The notes under the pieces were generated by a model. The model had not been told where the DNA came from. It worked only from the letters and a program-made list of their open reading frames with translations, and did not search any database. The position numbers were made by a program, and so were the translations under genes. Positions 44,330-53,352 of a stretch of 64,000 bases of DNA are shown piece by piece (the stretch's first letter is position 1; every line of letters begins with the position of its first letter). Origin of the DNA: Odoribacter laneus YIT 12061 (GTDB lineage Bacteria > Bacteroidota > Bacteroidia > Bacteroidales > Marinifilaceae); contig NZ_JH594596.1 of assembly GCF_000243215.1 (NCBI RefSeq), forward strand, positions 702,871-766,870, given 5' to 3'.

Positions 44330-45640
44330 ACAATAGATAAGCAAAAGTTAAGATGGAGTCAGTTTAAACAGCTGGGTTCGGAGGCTATGTTGGAACGAGT
44401 GACAGAGTTTGTTTTTCCGTTTATCAAAAATCTCCAAGGAGAAGAACAACCCTATTCCCGGTCTATGCAGAATGCCGTATTTTTGATTACAAGTCCGTTG
44501 TTGTTGGATGAGGCCGTGAAGGCCATCGACTAAATCTATGAGGAAATCAAAAAACAACAGGATAAAGGGCAGGAATTTCAGGATACCTAGGGGGATGTTT
44601 ACGAATATCTTTTAGATGAATTGGCGCAAGCAGGAAAAAATGGTCAATTCAGAACACCGCGCCATATTATTCAGTTGATCGCTGAAATTGTTGATCCGGA
44701 TATTACGGATCAGATTTGTGATCCGGCTTATGGTATGGGAGGATTTTTATTAGGAGCCTATCAATATATTCTGACAAAATATACTTCTTCGGAACATTTG
44801 CATGAGGATGAGAATGGTTTTAAACGAAGGACGTTAGGAGACTGAATTACTAAAGATCAGGTATGGAAGAAGTTGAAAGAGAAAACGTTTTATGGTTTTG
44901 ATATTGACCAAACGATGGTGAGAATTGGATTGATGAATTTGATCCTGCATGATATTTCTGTTCCTAAGATAGAGCATATGGATACTCTTTCTAAAAAATA
45001 TGATAGTTATGAAGGGGATGAGCAATATTCGGTGGTGATGGCTAATCCTCTTTTTACGGGAAGGATTGCGACTACGGATATGAGTGATAAATTCCGGATC
45101 GGCCGTCCCCAGACTGAATTACTTTTTATCGACCGGATGATCCATATGTTGAAGCCGGGAGGGAAAGCAGGGGTGATTGTGTCCGAAGGGGTTTTGTTCG
45201 GAAGCAGTAAAGCGAATATAGATATCCGGAAAGCCCTTTTAATGGATTGCCAGTTAGAGGCTGTCATTTCGCTTCCTGCAGGAGGAGTATTTAAACCTTA
45301 TACAGGGGTAAAAACTGCTATTTTAGTATTTACCAAGGTAGAACTGAAGGCGAAGAAATTTCATACTGAAAAAGTATGGTTTTATGAGCTTTTAAGTGAT
45401 GGATATTCTTTGGATGATAACCGGAAAAAATTGATGGATAACCCTTTGCCTTATGCTGTAGACAGCTATAAAGAAAAACTTGGAGATGACGTAGTGGACC
45501 GGGCGAGTCAACATTTTTATGTGCCGGTGTCTGAGATAAAGGAAAATGATTTATACCAATCGAAAGTTGTTCGGTTTATAGAAATAAGTCCGATGATATA
45601 CAGAGAATTGGTCGAGTTGCAAAAGAATACCATTAGCTAG
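44330..45640 (+). pseudogene. hsdM: degenerate type I restriction methyltransferase (HsdM)
   Basis: One frame carries a whole HsdM-like protein: RWSQFKQLGSEAMLERVTEF, GQFRTPRHIIQLIAEIVDPD, ICDPAYGMGGFLLGAYQYI (motif I), YGFDIDQTMVRIGLMNLIL, VMANPLFTG (motif IV, NPPF changed to NPLF) and ELLFIDRMIHMLKPGGKAGV. Three in-frame stops break it: TAA 44531, TAG 44588, TGA 44843. The 5' end has no start codon. HsdS and HsdR are not nearby. The motif IV change suggests long-standing loss. Confidence 0.9.
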
Positions 45641-45931
45641 TGGATGAAATAGCGGTGTGATTTTCAGATGAAGGTGTGAAGGTATTGAAAGATTATCTTC
45701 GGTATTGGATGTTTGGAAAGTGATAGCAATCTTGTTAAAAATTTATTTATAAATGTTATTTAGATATGAAGAATTGCAATTATATGTGTATTATTAAAAC
45801 TTAAGTTGATAAGCTAAATATAATTTAGTAAATTTGAAGCCATCTCTGATAAATAGGGTATTAGTGAATCAAAGATGATTTTAAGTTAAAAAGAATGCTT
45901 ATTGAATATATTCACATTATTAGGGCGATTT

Positions 45932-46831
45932 ATGGCAGATTATAATTATATATTAGGAGATTCTTTAGAATATTTAAGGACAATTGAGAAGGGTAAATTT
46001 AAACTTATTATTACTTCTCCACCTTATAATGTTGGTAAAGAATATGAAATAAAGAAGTCGATAGAATTGTATTTAAAGGAACAAAGTCAAATTATAGCAG
46101 AGTTGATTCGTGTTTTACATCCAGAGGGCAGTATTTGTTGGCAAGTTGGTAATTTTATTAAAAAGGGGGAAGTATTTCCTTTAGATATATTTTATTATAA
46201 TATTTTTAAGGAACATGGTCTTTTTTTGCGGAATAGGATTATCTGGCAATTTGGGCACGGTTTACATTCTTCTAACCGTTTTTCAGGTCGCTATGAAACA
46301 ATTTTGTGGTTTACAAAGTCGGAAAAATATACTTTCAATTTGGATGATGTTAGGATCCCTTCAAAATATCCAGGAAAAAAATATTTTAAAGGACCTAAAA
46401 AAGGACAATATTCAAGTAATCCTAAAGGAAAAAACCCTTCAGATATATGGGAAATATTGCAAAAAGATTGGGATAATGAAGTGTGGGATATTCCTAATGT
46501 AAAAGCGAATCATGTTGAGAAAACGGAACATCCTTGCCAATTTCCGGTTGAATTGGTTGAACGATGTGTTTTGGCATTGACAAATGAGAATGATTGGGTG
46601 TTAGATCCTTATGCAGGGGTAGGATCAACTATAATAGCGAGTTTAAAAAACGAACGGAACGTAGTTGGTATTGAAAAAGTGAATAAATATATAGAAATAG
46701 GTAAAGAGAGAATTAATGAATTATTAACAGGTAATTTGAAGGTGAGAGAAATAGGTACCCCTATTTATGATAACAAGCAGTCTAAACTTTCACAAATACC
46801 AGAAGAATTTTTGAATAATGAAAATTTGTAA
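45932..46831 (+). CDS. beta-class DNA methyltransferase, probably m4C
   Basis: A 299-residue enzyme. Motif IV is TSPPYNVG (SPPY at residues 29-32) at the N-terminus and motif I is LDPYAGVGSTIIAS near residue 220, the beta order. SPPY is usual in N4-cytosine enzymes. The start at 45932 (MADYNYILGDSLEY) is preferred over 45902. The end overlaps the BglII-like gene by 14 bases. It heads a five-gene block and is its only methyltransferase, so it should protect host DNA. Confidence 0.85.
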   Translation: MADYNYILGDSLEYLRTIEKGKFKLIITSPPYNVGKEYEIKKSIELYLKEQSQIIAELIRVLHPEGSICWQVGNFIKKGEVFPLDIFYYNIFKEHGLFLRNRIIWQFGHGLHSSNRFSGRYETILWFTKSEKYTFNLDDVRIPSKYPGKKYFKGPKKGQYSSNPKGKNPSDIWEILQKDWDNEVWDIPNVKANHVEKTEHPCQFPVELVERCVLALTNENDWVLDPYAGVGSTIIASLKNERNVVGIEKVNKYIEIGKERINELLTGNLKVREIGTPIYDNKQSKLSQIPEEFLNNENL

Positions 46832-47279
46832 TCGATTTAATTATAAAGGGGCTCTTGAAATTCTCGAAAAACAAGAATCTATATTTCAAGAATTAGAGCA
46901 AATTGTCAATAATGATTTGCAGTTTGGTCGAGATAAACCAGCAAAAATAAAAAAATATGTCGCGGAGAAGTTTAATAAGATGGGATGGGGAGATAAAATT
47001 AAAGTTGCAAATTCTAAACTCACTATTAATTTCAAGAAATCGGGTGTAGGAGTGTGTTTTCAGCTTGGTAATGTTGCAAGAACTTATGCAGATTTATTAA
47101 AATTGATGGAGTTATATAGTCGGAATTCCATTGAAGTTGGAGTAATTTATGTTGCTCATTCAATTGAAGCAAAAAAGATGGGAACAAATTATGCTCAATA
47201 TCAGAGGTTAGTCGGTGAATTAGAGTTATTCAGAGATATTATAACTATTCCAATTTATGTTATTGGACTTTCAAATTAA
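46818..47279 (+). CDS. BglII/BstYI-fold protein with altered active site
   Basis: A 153-residue protein. NFKKSGVGVCFQLGNVARTY (71-90) and ADLLKLMELYSRNSIEVGVI match the core of BglII-like restriction enzymes, where the residues Asp84, Glu93 and Gln95 of BglII cut DNA. At the same spacing (9 and 2) this protein has Asn71, Cys80 and Gln82, so two of three are lost. It is also shorter than BglII. It may bind DNA without cutting, for example as a specificity or capping subunit. It is part of an overlapping operon. Confidence 0.7.
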   Translation: MKICNRFNYKGALEILEKQESIFQELEQIVNNDLQFGRDKPAKIKKYVAEKFNKMGWGDKIKVANSKLTINFKKSGVGVCFQLGNVARTYADLLKLMELYSRNSIEVGVIYVAHSIEAKKMGTNYAQYQRLVGELELFRDIITIPIYVIGLSN

Positions 47280-47284
47280 AGCTT

Positions 47285-48535
47285 ATGAAGACTAGAGAAG
47301 AACGTATAGAATATATTCGGAAATCTAAACAGGTTGCGGAGGAGGATAGTTCTAATAAGAATTACTATACTATAAAACAATGGCGGGGAAAGCCACTCCA
47401 TAGGAAAATATTATCTATAGATTCTGAGTTTCTTATGTTCCGGATTGAAAACTCTAGGACAGAAATTCAACAGTTAGCTTATATACGAAAGAAGGCATTA
47501 TCTAAAGATTTTTTTAATGATCCCGAATCTTATTATGTCCAGGAAGCTCAGGAGGAGATATTGCTGGAAATGGTAAGAACTAAAGGGAAAGATTTGTTGG
47601 AAGATTTAAAAACAAGAAAACAGGATGATCCCTGCATTATTACTTATGATGGTTTCTTAGTAAATGGAAATAGAAGAACTGCTGCTTTAAAATATTTGGA
47701 CGAACGTTATATAGATTGTGTCGTCCTTCCTGAAGATACGACTCCCCGAGATATTTATGCCCTAGAACAACAATTGCAGATATCACAGGATTTTAGGGAA
47801 GAATATCATTGGATCAATGAATTAAGAAATATTAGAAGAGGAACTGAGGAATTAGGTTTTACAGAGAAAGAATTAGCAAGTAATTTGCGATTGGAGATTA
47901 GAGAGTTACGGATAAAATTAAGAATTTTAGATTTAATAGATGCCTTTTTGTTATGGAAAAATTTGTCTGGTGCATATGATTATTCAAAATTGGATGATGC
48001 AAAAGAAGTCTTTCAACAACTGGAAAAAGCTATAAAAAAATATAATGACTCCGTTACTCAGAGTAATTTAAGAAATGCTGTTTTTACTTTAATAGAGAAA
48101 AGGCCTAGTGCTGGGAGAGTTTATAATTATGTTATGGCCCTAATAAAGCATTTTGATGATGTTTGTTTGAAAATAAAGGAAAAACAAAAGGTTGATAATA
48201 CTGTTAATAGTAAAGCTAATTCATCAGGAGAAAGTAGTCTTATAGATGGTTTAATCGGAGAAGATTTTCAAGGAGAAGAAATGTTTGATAATTCAGAACA
48301 TGTAGATGAAACGGCGAATTTATTAACGGATACCATTGCAGATGTGCAGGCTGAGAATAAGGAAAAAAGAGATGCGGAGGCTGTATATAACGGGGTTAGC
48401 AATGCTTTGAGAGAATTGCATGGATTAATAATAGATCAGGATACGGCAAAATTAGATAGTGTGAAGATGAAATTAAGGGAAATTATAAGTGTGGCTACTA
48501 GTCTATTGTCGGAAATTGATTTGTCTAAAGATTAA
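47285..48535 (+). CDS. ParB/Srx-like protein with long acidic tail
   Basis: A 416-residue protein. The ParB-like nucleotide-binding domain shows IITYDGFLVNGNRRTAALKY (NGNRR at 127-131) and VVLPEDTTPRDIYALEQQLQ. A helix-turn-helix-like segment follows (LGFTEKELASNLRLEIRELR). The rest is charged, with a likely coiled coil and an acidic linker. ParB-type domains use CTP or ATP and are frequent in defence operons, but this layout is not one I can name. It starts 5 bases after the BglII-like gene. Confidence 0.78.
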   Translation: MKTREERIEYIRKSKQVAEEDSSNKNYYTIKQWRGKPLHRKILSIDSEFLMFRIENSRTEIQQLAYIRKKALSKDFFNDPESYYVQEAQEEILLEMVRTKGKDLLEDLKTRKQDDPCIITYDGFLVNGNRRTAALKYLDERYIDCVVLPEDTTPRDIYALEQQLQISQDFREEYHWINELRNIRRGTEELGFTEKELASNLRLEIRELRIKLRILDLIDAFLLWKNLSGAYDYSKLDDAKEVFQQLEKAIKKYNDSVTQSNLRNAVFTLIEKRPSAGRVYNYVMALIKHFDDVCLKIKEKQKVDNTVNSKANSSGESSLIDGLIGEDFQGEEMFDNSEHVDETANLLTDTIADVQAENKEKRDAEAVYNGVSNALRELHGLIIDQDTAKLDSVKMKLREIISVATSLLSEIDLSKD

Positions 48536-48538
48536 ATA

Positions 48539-50410
48539 ATGGATGCAAACATTGTTGTTAATCCGGAGACTCTAATAGCTACTATTGTCTTAAATGGAAA
48601 CGATGAGAAGCTTTTAAATAGCTTAAAATTAATTTGTTCTGGTCTTTCGGATGATTTTAAATATCAGAACAAAAAATTTTATTTGCCTTGGTTTGAACTT
48701 AGAAGGGGGATAAATAGTGTTGCTTATGTTCTGAAGAAAGCAGGAGTAACTATGGTTTTTGATGATTTTACAGCTAAATTATTGCAAGAAGTTGTTATCG
48801 ATCGAAAAAATATAAAAGAACGAGCTGTTAATTTGGATATTGATGAAGAATGTTTCAAGGAATATTTGATTAACGCAGGTTTTAAACGAACACTAAAGGC
48901 TGAACAGATACGTGATGCTATTAGTTTATTGAATTTAAGACATGGTGCTAATTTCTCAGTACCAGGAGCTGGAAAAACGACTACTGTTTTAGCCCTACAT
49001 ACTGTATTGAAGCAATTAGGTGTTGTTAATAAGCTTTTGGTTATTTCTCCTATAAATGCATTTATTTCGTGGGAAGATGAAATTGAGGACATATTTGGAA
49101 AAGAGACCTTAAATGTTGAAAGATTTCACAGAGAATATTTTGATCATTTTTCTTTGCTTGAAGCGAAGAACCCTGATGTTGTTTTAATAAATTATGAAAA
49201 ACTAAGGCGAGATATAAAGTCTTTGATTCCTTTTTTTATTAAGAACAAAATCCATTTAATTTTGGATGAATCCCACAGGGTGAAAAGTGGGGTTAATAAT
49301 ATGAGCTATAACCAAATAATTAAAATAGCAGATTTAGCGAAACGACGAGAGATACTTTCAGGTACTCCAATGCCACAAAGTTTTGAAGACTTGCAACCTC
49401 AATTCGATTATTTGTGGCCGGGAGAAAATATTATTTCTCCAAAATTAATAAAGGGAGAAGAGAGTCAAATTATTATTAATGTAAATCAAGCTATAAAGGG
49501 ACTTTTTGTAAGGACTACAAAAAATGAATTAGGTCTGAAGGAACCAATTGTACGATACACTTCCATACCAATGGGGCCAATTCAAGCTGAGTTGTATAAA
49601 CTTTTTAAGTCTGAAGCCGCTAGAATTATGGCAGGTATGGATAGACCTACTCTGTATAATTTTAGAAAAGTGGGAAGAAGTGTGGTTAAGTTATTACAGG
49701 CTGCTACAAATCCAATGTTGTTGGCCATACGGGATGAGTATGGCGAGAGCATTTTACCTAAACCTAAAATTGTCGATTATTGGGAGTTGTTAGAGGATTA
49801 TAAAAAGTACGAAAAACCCACAAAAATTGAATATCTCATTCACAGAATAAAAGAAATATTCATCGATGCTCCGGGTAGTAAAATATTGATATGGACTTAT
49901 TTTGTGCGAAATATTCTGATTTTAGAAAAAATATTTAAAGAATATAATCCGGTAACTATTTTTGGGGGAATTCCTTCTGGCTCTGATGAAGATGAGGCTA
50001 ATCGAGAAGGAAGAATACGTAAATTTTTAAATGATCCTTCTTGTCGGATAATGATTGCTAATCCTCAAGCTTGCGGCGAAGGAATCAGTCTACATAAGGT
50101 CTGTCATAATGCAATTTATTTGGATAGAAATTTTAATGCTGCTTATTATTTACAATCTATCGATAGAATTCACCGTCTTGGATTAGACCCTACTATAAAT
50201 ACTACAGTTGAAATTTTAGTCGCTGAAAATTCTATTGACGAATTATTGATACAACGGTTAAATGATAAAATAAAGGCAATGGGCAGTGTTTTGGAAGATT
50301 CTTATTTGCACTCTTTAGCTTATGATCCTGCGGATATTTCTAAGGATGACGATTTTGGGATTGACAGTAAAGATTTTGTGGCAATAAAAGAGCATGTTAC
50401 TAAGTCATGA
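48539..50410 (+). CDS. SNF2-family helicase
   Basis: A 623-residue SF2 ATPase. Motif I is VPGAGKTT (141-148), motif Ia LLVISPINAFISWEDEI, motif II LDESHRVKSG (242-251), motif III LSGTPMPQSFEDLQPQFDYL, motif V ACGEGISLHKVCHNAIYLDR and motif VI LQSIDRIHRLG. The N-terminal 110 residues are a separate beta-rich domain. The gene lies 3 bases after the ParB-like gene and overlaps the DUF3883 gene by 4 (ATGA). Confidence 0.92.
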   Translation: MDANIVVNPETLIATIVLNGNDEKLLNSLKLICSGLSDDFKYQNKKFYLPWFELRRGINSVAYVLKKAGVTMVFDDFTAKLLQEVVIDRKNIKERAVNLDIDEECFKEYLINAGFKRTLKAEQIRDAISLLNLRHGANFSVPGAGKTTTVLALHTVLKQLGVVNKLLVISPINAFISWEDEIEDIFGKETLNVERFHREYFDHFSLLEAKNPDVVLINYEKLRRDIKSLIPFFIKNKIHLILDESHRVKSGVNNMSYNQIIKIADLAKRREILSGTPMPQSFEDLQPQFDYLWPGENIISPKLIKGEESQIIINVNQAIKGLFVRTTKNELGLKEPIVRYTSIPMGPIQAELYKLFKSEAARIMAGMDRPTLYNFRKVGRSVVKLLQAATNPMLLAIRDEYGESILPKPKIVDYWELLEDYKKYEKPTKIEYLIHRIKEIFIDAPGSKILIWTYFVRNILILEKIFKEYNPVTIFGGIPSGSDEDEANREGRIRKFLNDPSCRIMIANPQACGEGISLHKVCHNAIYLDRNFNAAYYLQSIDRIHRLGLDPTINTTVEILVAENSIDELLIQRLNDKIKAMGSVLEDSYLHSLAYDPADISKDDDFGIDSKDFVAIKEHVTKS

Positions 50411-51378
50411 GAGGCAAATTTAAATATTATCCTATTACGTATGGTCATATTCTAGCCTCATGGTATATTCTTTATCTAGTTGCTCAATATAAATTGATAT
50501 TGCCGGAAACGCTGAATAAAATAATTAAGAACTCAGGGAAATTAGGAGGTACAATACCAGTAAAGCAGGGAATAAAAATATGTCATGATTATGAATTGAT
50601 AACGATCAAGAAGGAAGGAATATTACTTACTGAAATATCTCAGAATAGAATAGTACCATTATGTTCTAATGATGACCCTAACATTAAGTCTTTAAGAGCT
50701 ATATTATTTCATATTGTGTCTTATCATAATTTCTCCTGGTTGATTTTTTATGATTCCGATCCAGATATCTTTAGAAACTATTTAATTGAAGATGATCCTG
50801 AATGGACTAATCTTCTTGATAATGCTAAATTGTTTGATTTTTCTGATGAAGAAGTGAATCAATGGTGGAGTAATGTTTTAGAAAAGTATGAGGATTATAA
50901 AGAAAAATTGAAAAAAGCTATAGGTGATGTTGGGGAAAAATTGACATATATCTATGAATTACAAAGAGTAAAGAATGATGGTTATCGACCAGAGAAGTCT
51001 TTTGTAAAATGGGCTGCCAGAATAGATGATCATTTTGGTTTTGATATTCAATCTATTCGTGGGAAATATTTTTGTCATACATTTTTGGAAAAAGATAAAA
51101 TTCAGATTGAAGTGAAATCTTCCGAGTCAATAAAAATAGATAGTTTTAGATTTTATATTTCTAAGCCGGAGTGGTTAATGGCACAGAAGAATTTTCATTC
51201 CTATTTTTTTTATTGTTGGGTAGGCGTTGATATTGATAAAGAATCGGCCATGGAGGGACCTTATGTTATCCCAGCGATAGCTTTAAAAGATAAAATTCCA
51301 ACAGATAATAGTAATGAATGCGAATGGTCTGAATGTAGATGTGTGATTGACTTATCTAAATTTAAGTTATTGCATTAA
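50407..51378 (+). CDS. DUF3883 PD-(D/E)xK nuclease-like protein
   Basis: A 323-residue protein. The C-terminal DUF3883 domain starts with GDVGEKLTYIYELQRVKNDG (173-192). It holds a complete nuclease signature: D213 (GFDI), E235 and K237 (QIEVKSS). The N-terminal 150 residues are helical and may be a winged-helix DNA-binding part. As the only intact nuclease of the block it is the likely effector. It is the last gene of the operon. Confidence 0.82.
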   Translation: MRGKFKYYPITYGHILASWYILYLVAQYKLILPETLNKIIKNSGKLGGTIPVKQGIKICHDYELITIKKEGILLTEISQNRIVPLCSNDDPNIKSLRAILFHIVSYHNFSWLIFYDSDPDIFRNYLIEDDPEWTNLLDNAKLFDFSDEEVNQWWSNVLEKYEDYKEKLKKAIGDVGEKLTYIYELQRVKNDGYRPEKSFVKWAARIDDHFGFDIQSIRGKYFCHTFLEKDKIQIEVKSSESIKIDSFRFYISKPEWLMAQKNFHSYFFYCWVGVDIDKESAMEGPYVIPAIALKDKIPTDNSNECEWSECRCVIDLSKFKLLH

Positions 51379-51498
51379 TGTAGTTAATTTTTTTCTGATA
51401 CAGTGATAGGAAAATTCAACTGATCCTACTTGGAATATGAAGTTGTACAAAAGTTACATATATAAATTATTTTTACTCAATTAACAAAATTGATTAAT

Positions 51499-53349
51499 AT
51501 GCCTATCCCAGATAATATTACCCGTGAATATATTTTAAAAGCTATTCAGCAGATTAATGAAAGAGGAATTCCTAATCATTATCAGTCCTCAACTTATGAT
51601 CTGATTTTTAATGGATTGCGATATCCACCGAAACTGGTGTTTTCCTATGCTAATTATTTTGGGAATGGAGTGAAATTAAGTCACAAGGAGTTTCATGGTG
51701 GTGCTGATACCGAATGTTTCAGTATTTTAAAAAGTAATGGGTTTGAAATTGTTTCCAAAGAAATGAATTTGGCTATTGATTTAGATCATTTTCTAAAGCA
51801 AGCCCAAACAAATGATTTGAAAACTCAGTTTTATGCTCGGAAATATCAGGGATTGGCTGTTGAGATCAGTTTCGGACAAGGGGCTATTGCTCAGATTCCT
51901 TGGATATCTTTTTTGTATCCTGGGCAAGTGACAAGTAATGGTATTTACCCTGTATATCTTTTATTTAAGGAGTATAATAAGCTGATATTGGCTTATTGTG
52001 TAAGCGAAACTAAAAAGCCCAAATTGAATTGGAATTTAGGGAAAGAGGTTGAAACGGTTAAGTCTTATTTTTCCAAAACAGGTGTCGTTCCACAGCGTTA
52101 TGGTCAATCCTATGTTTTTAAGGTTTATGATACTTCCACAACCTTGGATTATGTGAGTATGGAAGATGATTTGCGGCAAATTATTCAGGAGTATAAACAG
52201 TTAATGGGAGCAACCCCAATGGAAAAAACAGAAAGTATAAATTTTAGTATTGATGTATTAAGCCGTGATTTGCAACAGACGGGTTTGCTCTTTGAGGATC
52301 GTTTGTTGAATCGGTTTGTGACGGCTTTGTTGGCGAAGCCGTTTGTGATATTGACAGGATTGGCGGGGGCCGGAAAAACAAAATTAGCTCAGGTGTTTGC
52401 TCAATGGATTTGTGAGAAGGCGGAACAGATGTGTATTGTCCCGGTGGGAGCGGATTGGACAAACCGGGAGGCTTTGCTGGGGTATCCGAATGCTTTGAAT
52501 GAAGGGGAATATGTACTTCCGGATAATGGAGTGTTGAATTTGTTAATAGAGGCAAATAAACCGGAGAATGCCGGGAAACCTTATATCCTGATTCTGGACG
52601 AAATGAATCTGAGCCATGTGGAACGCTATTTTGCTGATTTCCTGAGTGTGATGGAATCACAGGATCGTATTTCCTTGCATCCGGAAACAGAGATTTGGAA
52701 AGGGTGTAAAGTACCTGGCCAAGTAGGCTTACCCGCTAATTTGTTTATTGTGGGAACGGTGAACATCGACGAGACGACTTATATGTTCAGTCCGAAAGTT
52801 TTAGACCGGGCAAATGTGATTGAGTTCCGGGTTACTTCGGAGGAAATGAAGCGCTTCTTAGAGCATAAAACTCCGATAGACTTAAATAATATCCGGGGGA
52901 AAGGAGCGGGTATGGGGAAGGCTTTTGTGGAAATGGCTAAGAATAAAAAATGGCAACTGAAGGAGAATAAGAATTTGACGGATACGCTACTTGATTTTTT
53001 CAATAAGTTGAAGAAGGTGGGAGCGGAGTTTGGATACCGGAGTGCGAGTGAGATTTATGCTTTTGTGGCTATTGCGAATCAGCTTATTCCGGATTGGCCG
53101 GAGAATGAGGTGATTGATGCGGTGATTATGCAAAAATTATTACCCAAATTACATGGTTCACAGCGGAAGTTGGAAGGCGCTTTGAGGACTTTAGGTGAAT
53201 TGTGTTTAAATGAAGGGCAAGATATTGAGGATTATTTTGTAAAAGATAAAGTCATAGAGAAGGTAAAGTATCCATTATCTCTGGATAAGTTGGTGAGGAT
53301 GTATAAAGGGGTGGGGAATAATGGATTTGTTAGCTATGCTGAGGCTTAG
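51499..53349 (+). CDS. mcrB: McrB-like GTPase subunit of a type IV restriction system
   Basis: A 616-residue protein. The start is the ATG at 51499 (MPIPDNITREYILKAIQQIN). The N-terminal domain and a DUF3578-like module (VKSYFSKTGVVPQRYG) recognise DNA; then comes an AAA+ motor: Walker A GLAGAGKTK (287-295), the McrB signature LDEMNLSHVERYFADFLSV, and sensor VGTVNIDETTYMFSPKVLDR. McrB proteins drive cleavage of modified DNA with McrC. The McrC-like gene starts 3 bases later. Confidence 0.9.
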   Translation: MPIPDNITREYILKAIQQINERGIPNHYQSSTYDLIFNGLRYPPKLVFSYANYFGNGVKLSHKEFHGGADTECFSILKSNGFEIVSKEMNLAIDLDHFLKQAQTNDLKTQFYARKYQGLAVEISFGQGAIAQIPWISFLYPGQVTSNGIYPVYLLFKEYNKLILAYCVSETKKPKLNWNLGKEVETVKSYFSKTGVVPQRYGQSYVFKVYDTSTTLDYVSMEDDLRQIIQEYKQLMGATPMEKTESINFSIDVLSRDLQQTGLLFEDRLLNRFVTALLAKPFVILTGLAGAGKTKLAQVFAQWICEKAEQMCIVPVGADWTNREALLGYPNALNEGEYVLPDNGVLNLLIEANKPENAGKPYILILDEMNLSHVERYFADFLSVMESQDRISLHPETEIWKGCKVPGQVGLPANLFIVGTVNIDETTYMFSPKVLDRANVIEFRVTSEEMKRFLEHKTPIDLNNIRGKGAGMGKAFVEMAKNKKWQLKENKNLTDTLLDFFNKLKKVGAEFGYRSASEIYAFVAIANQLIPDWPENEVIDAVIMQKLLPKLHGSQRKLEGALRTLGELCLNEGQDIEDYFVKDKVIEKVKYPLSLDKLVRMYKGVGNNGFVSYAEA

Positions 53350-53352
53350 GGC

